A DNA stretch of 64,000 nt from Scatophagus argus (GCF_020382885.2 NC_058493.1:20333499-20397498), one strand, 5' to 3'. Positions 1 to 18,400 are shown, counted from the stretch's first letter. Translations and numbers: made by a program. Notes: generated by a model not told the origin, from the sequence alone.

Positions 1-4690
<4,690 letters not shown>

Positions 4691-7552
4691 TATCAGATTA
4701 GCGCTTTGGCTTAACACTGTATGGTTCAAGTGTTTTGCTAAGTTAGTCTTGGACTGATCAGTAGCCTGTTTATTTACTGTCAGCAACACAGCCTCTTTGT
4801 TGAACCAGTTGTCTTTGGTTGACAGCGCAGGCAGCCGCAATGTATTTAAAATGCATTTACAAACAAGCAATGGCTAGCGTTAGGTTAATTAGTCAGAAAA
4901 CATAACTACTGTGTGCCAAGTAAACACACAGCTAGCTAACAGTATGATATCTGAAACTGCAGTACACTTCAGTTACCAGTTTTCGTCTTCTCCACAACAC
5001 TTTAGCTTTAGCTGTATAGGCTAGTCCATGCCGTTCTTCACTAACCTACTCACAGATTTTAACAAGTTTAATGACTGCATTTAGCGACAGTGAACGAAAA
5101 CGTAAAAGAGACATAGTTAGCGTTGATATAACAGACCCATATTATTGCAAGCTTTCTTTACCCCACATAGCTAGCTAGCACAACAAAATGGCTTTTCTCA
5201 GACAGTTCAGATGGACAGGTGCATCTTGGGTGAAAAGTGGCCGAGTTGCGTTCAGCGACACTTTGCACGTTTACTGACAGTTGCAGTTGACATGATAACA
5301 AACCATCAATGGACGAATATTTTATTTCTATACTTCATTACTCTTTAATACAAACGAACCTAAGTCGCAATGATCGTATCGTATTATATCATCATCAAAA
5401 CATAAAAAAGCTGCAGCGCTGTTGCAATACACTGGTGCCATAGAACACAAGTGGCATCTGTGATCAAAATAAAATCTGAGGATGATAACAACAAAATTAC
5501 TAATCTGTTAATTTTTTAAAACTCCAGATACAGAAATGTATATATAAATATTTGCTTGAATGTTTGCTTTATACAATCAATTACAAAACACTGTAATCAC
5601 TTCGTACCACACAGCCTAAATAAGGCATCTCTGGAGCGTTTGAAAATATTTGTAGCATACATATACATTTGAATTCTGTATAAAGGCGTCGTGGTAGGAC
5701 AAAATTCTGACTGTGGATTTCAAATATTCAGTGTTTTGAGAATCATTGTTTACTGTAAGCAAATGTGTATAGAATACTATATGTAAACCGGTCAATATTA
5801 CAAAACGTACATTATATCTACTGAATTAGGAAGTCATTGAAAAGTGTTGAGAAATCGTTACTAACAACTTTGCTTCTTGCTAGACCGTCCTGAACGCACC
5901 CCTGCATCACCTGCAACCACCAGGAGTTCAATGCAAATGGGCGATGGGCGGTGTTTTCTACCGGACAAGGAAGCCCTTGCGACCATCCAAGCCATATTTT
6001 CCGCTTGTCGGTAAAGCCCCGACCTCAGCACCATGGCTGTATTAATGTTTGAGCGTAAATATCTGCCGTGGCTTCTGTTTTGGGAGTAGCGTTAGTAAGG
6101 CTCCTCTGTCGGTCCGGCCTGCCGTCCTGAACGCTGTCTGCAGCGGTAGGTATGCTTGCTAACGCCAGCTCCACAGTTCCAGGAGAAACTAGGGAGGGAG
6201 TTGGTGCGCAGAGCATCATCTTAAGGGACAAGAGGCCGGTTGGATTGTTGCTTTCATTCGGGTAGATATACCGTGATAGTTGTAACGTAACGGTTATCAG
6301 TACCAGTGGACACATTATCAGTAAGCCCTTCTTTAGCCTCATTAAAAATCTAGCTTAGCATTTGTTAGCTTGGCAGTACTGGAGAAGTCTATTTAAGCTA
6401 ACGTTAGCTTAGCCTGCTGGCCCAGAAGCTGCCTCATCACCTAAAAACCAGCCACGACTTCCTTGCATTTTCAAGTTACAGTATCCTGTGGACATCATAT
6501 TCCACATCCAAATACCCAGTGCTAAGCAGTGAACTTTACTTTGCTACCTTCGTTAGCTTTAATGGATTTTGAAAGCTAGCGAGCGCTAACGTTATTAGCT
6601 ACTGCCAGTGCTGAGTGATGTGTGTGTTAGCTAACATTATCCATTGATGTAAAGTAGTCCAAAACAACCAGTCTATATCATGAATACACATTTATTTAGA
6701 ATAGGAATAATTAAGCTTCAGAGCGTTAGGAGATTTTACAAACAACGTGGGATTACACGAGTATAAGGAAGGAGCCTTAACAAACAGAGTTTGGAGGTCT
6801 CTAACACTCAGCCGCTAATGTTAGACGCACACCTTACTTTAATTATGCATATAATTATCAGTTACAAGTAAGACCAATTTTATGCAAGCTCCACACACTC
6901 CTGTGTGCCCAGCCCGTGTATAGGCGCACAAGAATTGCATTTAATAAAGTGTCAAGAAAGAACGAAACAAAAAGCAAAGTATTACACGTTCATACGCTGA
7001 CAGTAAGTTATTAACTAACCGTGAGCTGAGTCATATGCAGTCATCTGTTATATCAGGCTGAAGTATGTTTGACATGACAGATGACTGAAGTCTCGCAGAT
7101 ATTTTTTCTTTTTTTAGAAAAAATTTAACACAAAATTATTAGAGAATGCCCAGAGGCTGCATAACAGGTATGTTCATTTTCTTCATTAAATGTTTTGAGA
7201 CCATGCCAGTCCCAGAGCCAAAGGTGTTGTTTTACCAAAGTAAGACTCCAAAATCTTAAGATATCTGTAAATGTTTGACATTTTTAAGGCTCCTGCTCAT
7301 CGGTGTCATCATTCAGAGGAAAATCAAAGTCTAAACTGTCTAAAAGCAGAATAGATCCAGAGTTTGTTGTGAATGAGGGACACGCCCAGCACCCCAGTAT
7401 GTCCTAGTAATGAATAGTTATTGTTCCAGTGAATGAATAATGCACCACAAGAAAACGTTTTGCAGTATACGCTCATTGATTATTTTAATGTGTCTGTAGT
7501 TTTGTTGATCCCTGCCTGTTTTGTATCATCTAGTGTAGATGCCGTGGCCGAG
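4691..7552. promoter_or_regulatory. Upstream region between cul4a and tgfbrap1
   Basis: This 2.9 kb separates two divergently transcribed genes and should contain both promoters and their 5' UTR exons. A GC-richer stretch lies at about 5880-6350. Several GTTAGC/GCTAAC motifs occur (around 4875, 4930, 5117, 6340-6415, 6545-6600 and 6625). The first coding exon of tgfbrap1 is preceded by a good acceptor at 7533 (cctgttttgtatcatctag), so at least one upstream non-coding exon is expected. I could not place that exon. A 105-codon minus-strand ORF at 6025-6342 is discussed in the findings. Confidence 0.5.
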
Positions 7553-9514
7553 ATGAGTGTGAAGGCTTTTGAGCTAGTCCCCGCTGTGGAGCGAGACCTC
7601 CTCATGGGCGACAAGGCTCGCATCAACATCGAGTGCATTGAATGTTGTGGAAAGCACTTGTACATGGGTACCAATGACTGCTTCATCCACCACTTTCTGC
7701 TGGATGAGATCACCTCCTCCAAAGGGAAACTCAGCTACTCGGCTCAGAAGCTGCTGCACAAATATCTGGGCCTGAAAAAACCAGTCGCTGAGCTGCGTGC
7801 CGCCTCTGCTTTGGAGCGTCTCATAGTGCTTTGCGATGGGATAGTGTTCCTTGTCGACATGGTGACTTTAGAGACTGTGCCCTCGGCGGCAGGAGGTGGA
7901 GCCAAGATCAGAGGCGTCGCTGCGTTCTGCGTTAACGAGAACCCAGTGAACGGTGATCCATTCTGCGTGGAAATAGGCGTGTTGTCCTCTAAGCGGCGGA
8001 CAGTGCAGATTTACATGGTGTATGAGGACAGAGTCCAGCTGGTCAAAGAGGTGACCACTCCTGAGCAGCCGTGTGCCATCAGTCTTGATGGCTACTTCTT
8101 GTGCCTGGCCCTTGCTACACAGTACATGATACTGAACTACAACACGGGAGCCTTCCAGGACCTCTTCCCTTACAACAGCGAAGACAGGAGACCCATTGTG
8201 AAGAGGATCGGCAGAGAGGAGTTCCTCCTGGCTGCACCTGGTGGTTTGGGTAAGTCAGGACAAAAACGGGTTATGTGCAGTTTTTAAAAGTGCTGATTTC
8301 AATTATTCAAAAAGGCCTTACAGATTATTAATAAGTGTTAAACTTCAGTTACATAGGCCTTGGATATTTTTTCTCTTTTTGTGTGTGGTTGTTGGGAGAT
8401 GTTATAGAGACTTTTTCTAAAAACTACAAGTGAGATCTGCGTTTCAGCTACAGTAAGCGTTGTCACAGCTGCTGTCTACAGTAGCAAACAAGCTCACTGA
8501 CTCACAACTCAGAAACTTAAATTATTCAATAATTTTTAAAACTGATCCATACATCCATAACACAAACAAATTCATGTACTGATGAATAATTGAAGTAATA
8601 TTTTTTCTCCCCTCTAGTTTTTGTCATTCCTGATCCTGTATAACTGTGAAAGGACTTTAAATTGCATTCCATGTGGTATTAGAATTGTCTTTAAAAATGT
8701 TGATTTGTATTACTCTTTAATTTATTGGCTGTTTTTTTTTTTACATATATAATATATAATGCTTATAGTAGTCTATGAATTTTCAGAACAGGCTCACCTC
8801 CATCACACACCTAATCGTCAGACTGTTGCTGTTTTGTTTTTAGTTTTTGAAAAGTTATTTCTTGACTCTGTTTGCATGCCATATTTCTGTTTAAACTCAA
8901 AATTTCCTCTCCACATCCTCCGTCAGGAATGTTTGCCAATGCAGAAGGTGTGTCTCAGCGGGCTCCCGTCAACTGGTCAGAGAGTGTGATCGCTGCTGCT
9001 GTGTGTTTCCCGTACGTGGTGGCTTTGGATGAGAGCTTCATCACCATCCACAGCATGTTGGACCAGCAGCTAAAACAGACCCTTTCATTCAGGGACGGAC
9101 ACATTCTGCAAGATTTTGAAGGTATCCGCACCTGTTGCTTTCTTCAGGATTTTCAGTCTGTGTCATCTAATCGAACAACCTCTTGACCAACAAAAATCAG
9201 AGACATTATTCATTCAAGTTGCAAAAGGTTTAATTGTCACAAAGGGCAACAAGCTCTGTGAATAATAAACTCTAGTGTGAACTAAGTATCAAAACTGATG
9301 CAGAAGAACCAGCACTATTGTTTTGGGGTTTTTTTTATTCAACATATTCCTCTCTCTTGGCCAAACTTGCCACTTATCTGTTTGACCTCCAACAGTTCAT
9401 TCCAAGATTTGAGTGTGTTAAGATAAGATAAGATAAGATGACCTTTATTGATCCTGCAGTGGGGAAATTCACTTGTTGTGGCAGCTCACAAGGACAGAAG
9501 AGGAGTATATTGTG

Positions 9515-9546
<32 letters not shown>

Positions 9547-12500
9547 CACAATATATTTTTTTATTTTGTAGTCTTGTAGCACCAACCAGCATCAACTCAA
9601 GTATCTTCACTTCATGCAGTTTACTGGACTTTTTGCAGCTCCCTCTGGAGCCACAGAAGGCAGTAGAGTTCCCTTTGAATTTGTCATTGGATTTGCCATC
9701 GCATACAGCAAAGTGAATAAAATCATGTGTCTTTTATTGTCATGTGCCTTGTAGGTGCACACATTTCCGTGAGAAAAGGAATTGGGCAAAGCATGCCATG
9801 GTTATTAAATAATCTGGGGATGGAAAGAGTCATTGCTTTGGCTTGTTTATGAACAAGCCTCATGTGATATAACTCTGGGTTTTTGTGGCTGTTATAGAGT
9901 GTATAAATTCAGATTTGTGAGTGTTGTGTCTTTTAGGGAAGGTCATTCTGGCATCCACTAAAGCAGTGTATGTCTTGGTACCTCTGCCCCTGGAGAGACA
10001 GATCCAGGACTTACTGGCCAATCACAGAGTGGAGGAGGCACTTATCCTCACAGAGGGAGCACAGAGAAATATTCCCAAAGACAAGTTCCAGGTAACAAAT
10101 AGTGTGTTGTTTTGACTGCATTTACATTGTGTGTGATATGATGATATGGATCTCACCAATAATCAAGGATAATATGATACTTTGTCTGGACTGAGAGCTT
10201 AATGTAAACTATTTATCTGAGGTTAATTGCATTATTTACTGTATTTTTCTAAACTAAACACGTTTGTCTCACGTATTGCCACTTTCTGCGTTTACAGATT
10301 TTGCACAAAAGAATCCTCCAACAGGCAGGTTTCATACAGTTTGGACAACTTCAGTTTCTAGAGGCAAAAGAACACTTTAAGTAAGAGACTGAGTTTTTGT
10401 TAAACTTCTCTGTTTTATCATGGGATCAAACTCTCAGAGGAATGATAGCAAGCGCACCAGGTTTTCCTGGGAAGTCCTTTTCTGTACCTAATCTGTAAAT
10501 ATTCTGACAGATTAATATTGTATATCGTCCCATTTAAGTACTATAACTATTTTTGGAGTCAAATTAGTGTTGGAAGAAATTGTAGCTTGACAGTCACGTG
10601 ACCCATCAGGTCGTCCCATTGGTGTTTTCCAATTCCCATCCATCTGTCTTTTCATATCCTGTTAGTTTATTATGATTTAAGCTTCTGCAGAACCTGTTTA
10701 CAAAGCACATGGTACATTTTCTGAAAGACTTTTACTCAATAACCGTCTTTGGTGACTTGATCAAAGTTGCTTCTGCATGAGTAGTCTTAACTGCTTCTGC
10801 ACCAACTGCACTTTAATGCACTTTTTTTATCTATGCAATTACTTACAACTTCCACTGTTCTATAGAGCTTCTGTTTCATTCCTGTATGTTTTCCTGGTTG
10901 AACGGTTGGCGATGAACAAAGGAACTTGATTTGTTTTTGTTTCTAATGTTCTTTTTTTGGTGTGAATCTGGATCCAATTCAGAAATTGTAAAATTTACTT
11001 TTAAATATCAGTGTATATTTTTCTCCCATACTAATGTGAATTGAAAAAAAAAATTCTTATCACTAGAATCATAACAAATATTGAGGATGTAACTATGAGG
11101 TGTTGTGTGTATTCTACAACTGCTGTCAAGTTATTATTTATTAACTGCTGTCTTTAGTTCTCTGTTTTCTGGCCTTCAGTTGTTAATTGCTTCCCTTATT
11201 AGCATTGTGTGACCTCATCTTTATATTTGCAGGAAGGGTCAGCTCGATGTGCGGGAGTTGATATCTCTCTACCCTTTGCTGCTGCCAGCTTCCTCTTCGT
11301 TCACCCGCTGCCACCCTCCTCTCCACGAGTTTGCAGATCTCAACCACCTGGCGCAGGGTGATCAGGAAAAAGTGCTGCGATGCAAGAAATTCCTTATCAG
11401 TTATTTGGGAGAGGTGAATGGAGTAGAAACTGATTTATTTACACGGAATTTTGCAATGAGTTCACCTGTCAGGATTTCTTGTAATATATGTGTATTAAAT
11501 GTTGTTTTCCCTTCATGCCCACGCACAGGTACGAAGCACAGATGTGGTCAATGGCTGCAGAGAGGACGTGGACACTGCACTGTTAAAACTGTATGCTGAG
11601 CAGGATCATGACAGCCTTCTAGACCTGCTCGCTTCAGACAATGCCTGCCTACTAGCAGACAGCGTCCCGTGGTTGGAGAAGTACCACAAGTATGTATTCT
11701 GTCGTTTTTGGTTTGCATTTTAACACGTGAAATGTCTTTCACATTTGTAGAAGCGCTATTACTGGAACTGACACAAGTAATCTGAAATACTGACTTGAAT
11801 GTTAAATGTTTTAATGTGTGTGCTTTAACTGCTTGATGAAGTGTGATTTGGGTAAATTTATAGTCTCAGTTTGATCATGTCTCATAATTCTGTGGTAATT
11901 AGCTGAAAAACTAACACTCTGTGGACACTGTGGGAATCAGTATAATTTTCATTAATTACTGCAGTCGCAAAATTTGCAAATTCCAAGAGGACCCGACTGT
12001 CACAGAGCTTTTTTTATCCAAATGTTTTCCCATGCCTTTTACTGTTAATTACCACCCAGCTTTAGTACTTTGTCCAGTTTGGTGAAGTCAGTTTAATTAC
12101 ATTGCACATTGTGAAGGACACATTTCGCTTCATTCAGACCCTTTTTTTTTTATTCCTTTTACCACCTCTCTTAGATATTTTGCACTCGGGCTGCTCTATC
12201 ATTATAATGGTCAGGATTCAGCAGCACTTCAGGTATGTGCGCCTAAATTTAGTCTGTCTTTGGTTCTCTGAGACGAATCATCGCCAACATACTGTTTAGG
12301 AATGTTAACGTTTTCCTTTTGTATTTTTCTGACAGTTGTGGATTCGCGTGGTAGATGGGGATCTGCAAGACTCCACCAGATCTGACCTTTATGAGTACAT
12401 TGTCGACTTCCTCTGCTCCTGCTCCAATCTGGACCTAGTTTGGAAGTATGCGGACTGGGCTTTGAGGAAGGATCCCACCGTAAGTTACCAGGATCTTAAA

Positions 12501-15191
12501 TGGCCACAGAAATGTAACCGTGCTGTTGGGCAAAGAGTAGTGCTGGTCAGCTTGACATTATGTTGATTTTTAACAATAATATAAACTACTTGCCTTCAAT
12601 GTGTTGCTTTTACTTCATCTCATTTTTAATGAAAGGTGAATGCCAATTGAGGAACAACATTGACCAGTGTATTATTGAATAGACATGCAAAATAAGACAG
12701 TATGACTGAAGAGATGTGATGTTTCACTTTCAGTGCTCGTAAGCCGTTCTTCAGCTCCTTTTTAAATAAAAAGAAGGTACTGAGTTCTTCCTGGGCTCTC
12801 TTTGTATATTTACAACCATAAAACTCCATTGTGGCCAATGGAGAAAGCAAGATAGACTAAATGTGCTGTTTGGCAGTACAGTGTCTACTTGTCACACTGG
12901 GTTGTTGAGTATCTTGTATTCTGTTTCCTCCTTCATGCCAGATTATTTTACACATTATTTTAACGGAATCTTTGTTCTGTTGTTCACAGATAGGTGTCCA
13001 CATCTTTACTAAGAGGCCTGGCACAAAAGGTCAGTCTGAAATGAGCCCCGATGATGTTATCGCTTACCTGGGAAAGCACAGCCAGGCGCTTCTTCTGTTT
13101 TTGGAACACCTGGTGCTGGAGAGAAGGACACAGGTACAATAAAAGGTTAAACTTGTTAACGTCAAACGTGACTGAGAGGGTTTGTGGAGAGAGCAAGAAC
13201 TAGAAAACTGAAGTTCAGGTCTTACACAAAGTTCCAGACATGCTGTGTTGTAGCTGATTCGAACGCTAACCCTCCTTCCCAACTGTAATTAGAAGAATAT
13301 CCCTGCAGTATCAGTTCTCCAAAGTGCTGAATTGCATTATTACTATGAGTACATTTATGTGGACCGCACTTCTCACTATTGACCACAGTCTAAAAATGAA
13401 ACTGGTCACATGAGACACAGTGGCTCAGTGGTTAACACTGTCACTTTACATCCTCATAGAGTCCCACCCTGTGAGCAAAGTGAATTAGGTTGCCTTTAAA
13501 GGCACAGAGAAATGTTAATCAAGTTAATATCCACCTATTTCAGTTTGCCATCAGAGTAAACATATGCTCTCTTGGGTATCTGTTTTAGAGCGTTTGGTTG
13601 CCTTCCTAATAGCTATTTAGCTGAATTCAGATCGTTTTCTTCCGTGTTTGTGCAGAAAGAGAAGTTCCACACACACCTGGCTGTGTTGTACCTGGAGAAA
13701 GTCATGTCATTGCTGTCTGAGTCCCCAACAGATGAAGAGCAGCTCTCGAGAGCTCGAGCAAAGCTCCAAGCCCTGCTCAGGGAGTCCAACCTTTACCGTG
13801 TACAGTTTCTATTAGGTGAGACACAAGCCACTTCAATGCTTCATTGTTATGGATCTTTTTCTTTTTTGTGTGAACTTTGATGAATGTTGTTTTGCTGCAT
13901 TTTAACCTGCTCTTTGAAAGATTTTAACGAAAAGTTCTCTTGTTGTCATGAGGTTTTTGCTTGTCAAGGCACAATAGTGCTATAACTGTGTCATCTTGGA
14001 CTTAACACATTTTGTATGGCAGATTGTGACACCATATATGCAATGCAGACTTGCAGCTCTGCATGTAAAGGTGATTTTTAAGTCACATTAGGGTGCGATT
14101 ATAAAGACTTTGTGAACTTGTTTCAAAACGGCTGGAGAGTTCATTATGCAAACTGTGACCCTTATTGTTCATGTCTTTCTACTCTGTTCAGCTAAGACGG
14201 AGAACTGTGAACAACTGCTGCTCGAGCGTGCGACACTACATGGAAAGCTGGAGGAGCATGATAAAGCACTGCACATCTTGGTGCACAAGCTCAGAGATTT
14301 CCGGTCTGCTGAGGCCTTCTGTATATGGGCCTCGTCTTGTCGGGACTCTGCTTACCAACAGCAGCTATTTCACCTGCTCTTGGGGGTGTATCTGGATGGG
14401 AACCAGACGGCGGCAGGAGGGGGTGGTGGAGAGCTGGCGATGGCCGCAGTGGACCTCCTAAATCGACATGGGGAGGTGTTTGATGCAGTCAGGGTCCTGC
14501 ACATGCTACCTGAGGGCTGGTCACTGCAGCTGCTGCGGCCCTTTCTGGGTCGCGCCATCAGGGCCAGCATGCATGCGTGCCGCACCTCCCAGATCGCTCT
14601 GGGGCTCGCCCACACTGAAAACCTTCAGCTGCTTCATGACAGGGTGAGAAACGCACCATGTGATACGTAAGAAGTGCAAATGAGTCAAATAACAACTTAC
14701 TTGCTGGTTACCCTTTACTGCTTTACTTGTTGAATGTGTTTTACAGACTTGGATACAATGCTGTACTTAATTAGATTATGAACTTTTTTTAGTTTTGTGA
14801 CCAGGTTTGTTATTTAAAGCAAGAGACAGTTCAGCTATTAGTTAGTTCAACTATTAAACCAACCAAATTTGTTTGTATTACATGCTGAAGAGCTACCATA
14901 CATTATCTTGAAATTATAGAATTAGAAACTCTGTGCTGTGTTATGTTTTGTACTGATTACCACGTTAAGTCATAACTCTAATTCACTGTATTTTCTCCAC
15001 AGCTGAAAGAGCGGAAGAAACCAGTCCTTGTGTCTGAGAAGAAGGGATGCCACCTATGCCACAACACCTTCAGTGAGCCTGATGTGGTGTGTTTGCCAGG
15101 CGGAGTCCCTGTCCACACCCACTGTGTCGCCCAGAGAGTAAGAGACTCTCCCACAAAGAGAAAGTTAAATAATAGCAGTAACCATACGTGA
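7553..15191 (+). CDS. tgfbrap1: TGF-beta receptor-associated protein 1 (Vps3-like CORVET subunit)
   Basis: Endosomal tethering factor, the vertebrate counterpart of yeast Vps3 in the CORVET complex; it also binds TGF-beta receptors and SMAD4. Exons: 7553-8249, 8927-9121, 9937-10091, 10298-10380, 11233-11413, 11529-11689, 12175-12232, 12336-12479, 12990-13133, 13656-13815, 14192-14643 and 15003-15191. All phases agree, giving 872 residues against about 860 in human. The start MSVKAFELV matches the family start; the 40 in-frame codons upstream cross a splice acceptor and are not used. N-terminal CNH domain (LMGDKARINIECIECCG, RAASALERL, LFPYNSEDR), then vacuolar-sorting/clathrin-type helical repeats (QIQDLLA, QLDVRELISLYP, DIDTALLKLYAE-like, STRSDLYEYIVDF, FHTHLAVLYLEKV). 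A C-terminal zinc-finger-like element follows: CHLCHNTF ... HTHC. The last exon may instead be spliced at 15137/15138 (next entry). Confidence 0.96.
9418..9560. repeat. Interspersed repeat with AT palindrome, tgfbrap1 intron
   Basis: Begins with (AGATA)n followed by a ttattgatcctgcagtggggaaattc-like segment that I recognise as a widespread teleost repeat. It ends in an AT-rich perfect-looking inverted repeat at about 9507-9556 (atattgtgtata... mirrored by ...tatacacaatat). A related fragment in the opposite orientation sits at 29448-29490 (aaatttcccctcagggatcaata). Confidence 0.6.
13417..13510 (+). repeat. SINE-like fragment in tgfbrap1 intron 9
   Basis: Starts acagtggctcagtggttaacactgtc, which matches the beginning of the teleost SINE-like family also seen at 30500-30745 and, reversed, at 52588-52790. 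It degenerates within about 100 bp. Confidence 0.4.
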
Positions 15192-18100
15192 GACTTGGCC
15201 CTTCAAACCACCATGTGATCAGTGATCAGAGGCACTAAACGAAAGTAGGATGTGCTTTGAACTGCTGAGGACTGTGGGGATACCAATAAGAGCACAGAAC
15301 ACCCATTTCCTTAGCAGAATCTGCTATGGAGTTGATGATACACACAAAGAAAGCTGTTCAAGTGTGTACGTGTATGAGAATGCAATGGAGAAACAGATGT
15401 TTTCATCTGTTTACTCCTGTGCCTCGACTATACCACACTTTAAGTCTGCAGATTTTTATGGGAGGATGAGCATAACAGCTAAGTCACTTGGCCCTTTAAT
15501 CCATTTCAGCATATAATTAATCATAGACAGGCTCCTGTGCTTATCTGTGGGCTCAGTGCTATTCCGGTCATTGTGTTTGCTTAAACACTTTTAAATCCGA
15601 GTTTGAGAACCTGCTCGAACTACAGAACACACAATATTTGAATCCTGAAGCATGCATAGTATTACCACTCTTACGGTTCTGGTCTTATCACCTCATATGG
15701 ATGTTGTATTGTCCTAACTTGCACATTGCCGTGTTAGGTTTTCATGTGAAATACTGCAAAGAGTCAGTACGGACGGAAATGGTCATTTATGTCTGTCTTT
15801 TACTCTTTGAGATCTTGTCTCATTGCTGCTTTTCTTCCCCTCAGCCATAAGGACACAGGATGTTCTACTTACAGTATTTCAGTTGGTAGCAACAGTTTGA
15901 GCCAAGCGCATTTAAATTTTGATTTCCAGTGATGAAAGTTAGATACCTTGTCTTGGCTGATCGTCCGTGGAGCATCAATAGTCTGAAACACTACACGAAG
16001 TTGCTCAATTAATCATCAATAAGTTTCACTATGGATTCAGTACTGACACGCCAAGGAGCAATCAGATTGACCTTCTATAATGTGCAGAAATCAGCCTTCA
16101 TTCAGCCTTCATTCAGAATATATCAGCAGGCACATTGTGAAAATGTTATGGCTCAGATATAAGTTGCAGATATGTTAAAATTCATAAATGTTGTCTGGTT
16201 TTGATTAACAAATGAAATAAATCGAGAGGGATCTTCACTGCCTGCCTGCCTGCTGTCATCCACCCACTTTGTCTGTTTGGCCAGCGTGCATACAGTGATT
16301 ATAGATAAAGTTAACTGAATCCTGCTTCAAAAAACAAATGTGAGAAATCAAGATGTAATGGCAAACTTAAGTAATGTTTAGCAACACGATGTGATATGTT
16401 TATGTTTCCAGAGGGGCAAGGAGGTAATTTGTTCCAAATATTTAAACAAATATTTTCAGTTTGCCTGGGTATGTGACAGGAAGAGATTACTGGAATCCAT
16501 CTGTTATTACTAAACGTGGGTCACTATTTTTTGACAGCTTAGATGTAAAACATGATGGAGTGTCCATTTTGTATTTGAGCTGTAAAAAACATGCTTGACC
16601 ACAAGATGGCAGTAATTTGTGAAATGTTTAAATGGGTCAACCCACAGGTGGAGCATTATGGAAAGTACTGAATGGTATTCTTTACCATTATTCTACTACA
16701 TGTTTTTTTTTCTTTAGACACAAGAGAAAAAAACTAATGAAGCTGTTTGCAATAAATGCTTCAAAGCTGTTCCATTTTTATTCTTCCACAATCCATGAAC
16801 ACATGCTTTTCTTTCTGAAAGGAAAAGTCATCGTTGAAAGATTTTATCAGGAATTGCATTTCCATGATATTGCACAAAACATAACATTTGAACTTTTCTT
16901 TCTTGTTTGGCAGCTCAGGAGCCACACATGGCTTGACACAGCTGAGCCTTTAGATCTGCCTCCCCCAGAGAGCTGGAGTTAATATTAAATAACCTTTCCA
17001 TAATGACACCCCTCTCAAAAATCAAAAGAAAGTGAAGTCTGTCATATTCTGTCATCATGAAGCCCTCCGGTTCTTTACAGGCTCGTCATCACAGAAGACT
17101 GCTCCGTCCTTAAGTGCTTGTGTATATGTCAGACAAGTGGAGCCTGTATGTTATAAATGTTTCTCCCACGCAGACATTTATTGCCCATGTTTGTGCAGCT
17201 AAACTGTGTGAGCTGTCAATTTATTTCATTTGTTGGCATAATCCCAAAATGTCTTCGGGAGGTGATGTGTTGCCTGAACGGTGGTTTACATCAAACTATT
17301 TCACTCACAAAATGGTGTTATTCCAGGTGGCCAAAGATGCATGACTTTTACAACAAAGGAATGAGAAAAAAAAAAAAAAACATCTCTCACACTCACAGAT
17401 AAACTATCTCGTTACTTATTGTGGGCAATAAAGAAGGAGACGTTGATGTGTTAGTGCTGGAATTTTGATTGTTTTTGATTCCTGCCATTGTCGGGCACCT
17501 GATACATCATTCTGGTTTTGGAGCAGTGCATGCCGCTGCACAGGAAGTGAAAGGAAACCCTGATAATTTCAAAGCTGACACACACAGAATACACTTCATT
17601 AAGCTGAAATAATGCGTACCTCCATGTTATCTTTGTCACAGTTAACACTCGTCTCTCGTGCTAGCGATGTGTCTCATTGAAGATTTGGTGGTTGTAACTT
17701 CTCCAAGGTCAGAAGGTGTGAAAATGAATCTTTACCTTTTAGATGACACAAACTTGGCACAAGATGTAAATCCAGACTAGTTCTGGATTTAAAAGAATCT
17801 CAGTGTTCCCAAAATTAAGAATCTGTAGACTATAATTTTTTTTAGGTGTTGCCAGTTCCTGAGTAAGACAACTGCAGCAAAAACCAAAACAACAGAGATA
17901 TGTGTCTCTGCAGTTGGTGTTTTTTTTTAACTCACCGTTGTCCAATTTTATTAAACACGTCACTGTTGTGGGTTTTTGCTTGTTTCTCTGGTGCCTGTGC
18001 TGTTGATGCTAGCCTTCTGAAATTGCAATCCATTTCTGTAGGGAACTCTGTACAAACATGGGACTATTTTTCTAACATGGAGATCTTAATATTGTAGATA

Positions 18101-18400
18101 CTGTAGACTTGATTGTTTCCATGGCAGAAATTCACAGCTTATGCACAGCATCTTTCTGTCTGAACAATCTCTGTGAAGCTTGCTTGAAAGGCCTCCTAAC
18201 CATAACTTCATATAATTAAAAAAAATACAGTTGTGTGGGGAAAAAAATAATGCTATTGTATTTTATAAATATATGAATACTGGAATGTATATACTGCATT
18301 TGTACTTGTCTGTTGCTTTCTAAATCAATGGCAATGTGAATTGGGTGTACAAACTGTAAATTCGTCCCACTTTAATAAACATGAAACTGTATATGAACTC
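15192..18400 (+). other. tgfbrap1: tgfbrap1 3' UTR and polyA region
   Basis: No further coding sequence is recognisable here apart from the possible exon at 16914-16982. AATAAA signals lie at about 16752 (gcaataaatgc) and 18374-18379 (tttaataaac); the latter looks like the distal cleavage signal. The part from about 17690 onward is homologous to 22.79-22.95 kb, so the end of this region was included in the lectin tandem duplication. Confidence 0.5.
16914..16982 (+). CDS. tgfbrap1: Possible alternative last exon of tgfbrap1
   Basis: In the exon 12 entry the codons CAG AGA are followed directly by GTAAGA, a usable donor at 15138 in phase 0. An acceptor with a long pyrimidine tract (cttttctttcttgtttggcag) ends at 16913 and opens an in-frame 22-codon tail, LRSHTWLDTAEPLDLPPPES plus WS, then TAA. 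Using it gives an 877-residue protein instead of 872. Family members end within about 10-25 residues of the final HC, so neither form can be excluded from sequence alone. Confidence 0.45.
   Translation, partial: LRSHTWLDTAEPLDLPPPESWS

Noticed and set aside
7433-7552. N-terminal extension of 40 codons before tgfbrap1 Met at 7553
   Set aside because: It crosses a good splice acceptor at 7533 and has no resemblance to the family, whose members begin M(M)S-I/V-KAF.
9121-9936. tgfbrap1 intron 2 as U12-type because its donor reads gtatcc
   Set aside because: The donor continues gcacc instead of tt, and no TCCTTAAC-like branch point precedes the acceptor at 9936.
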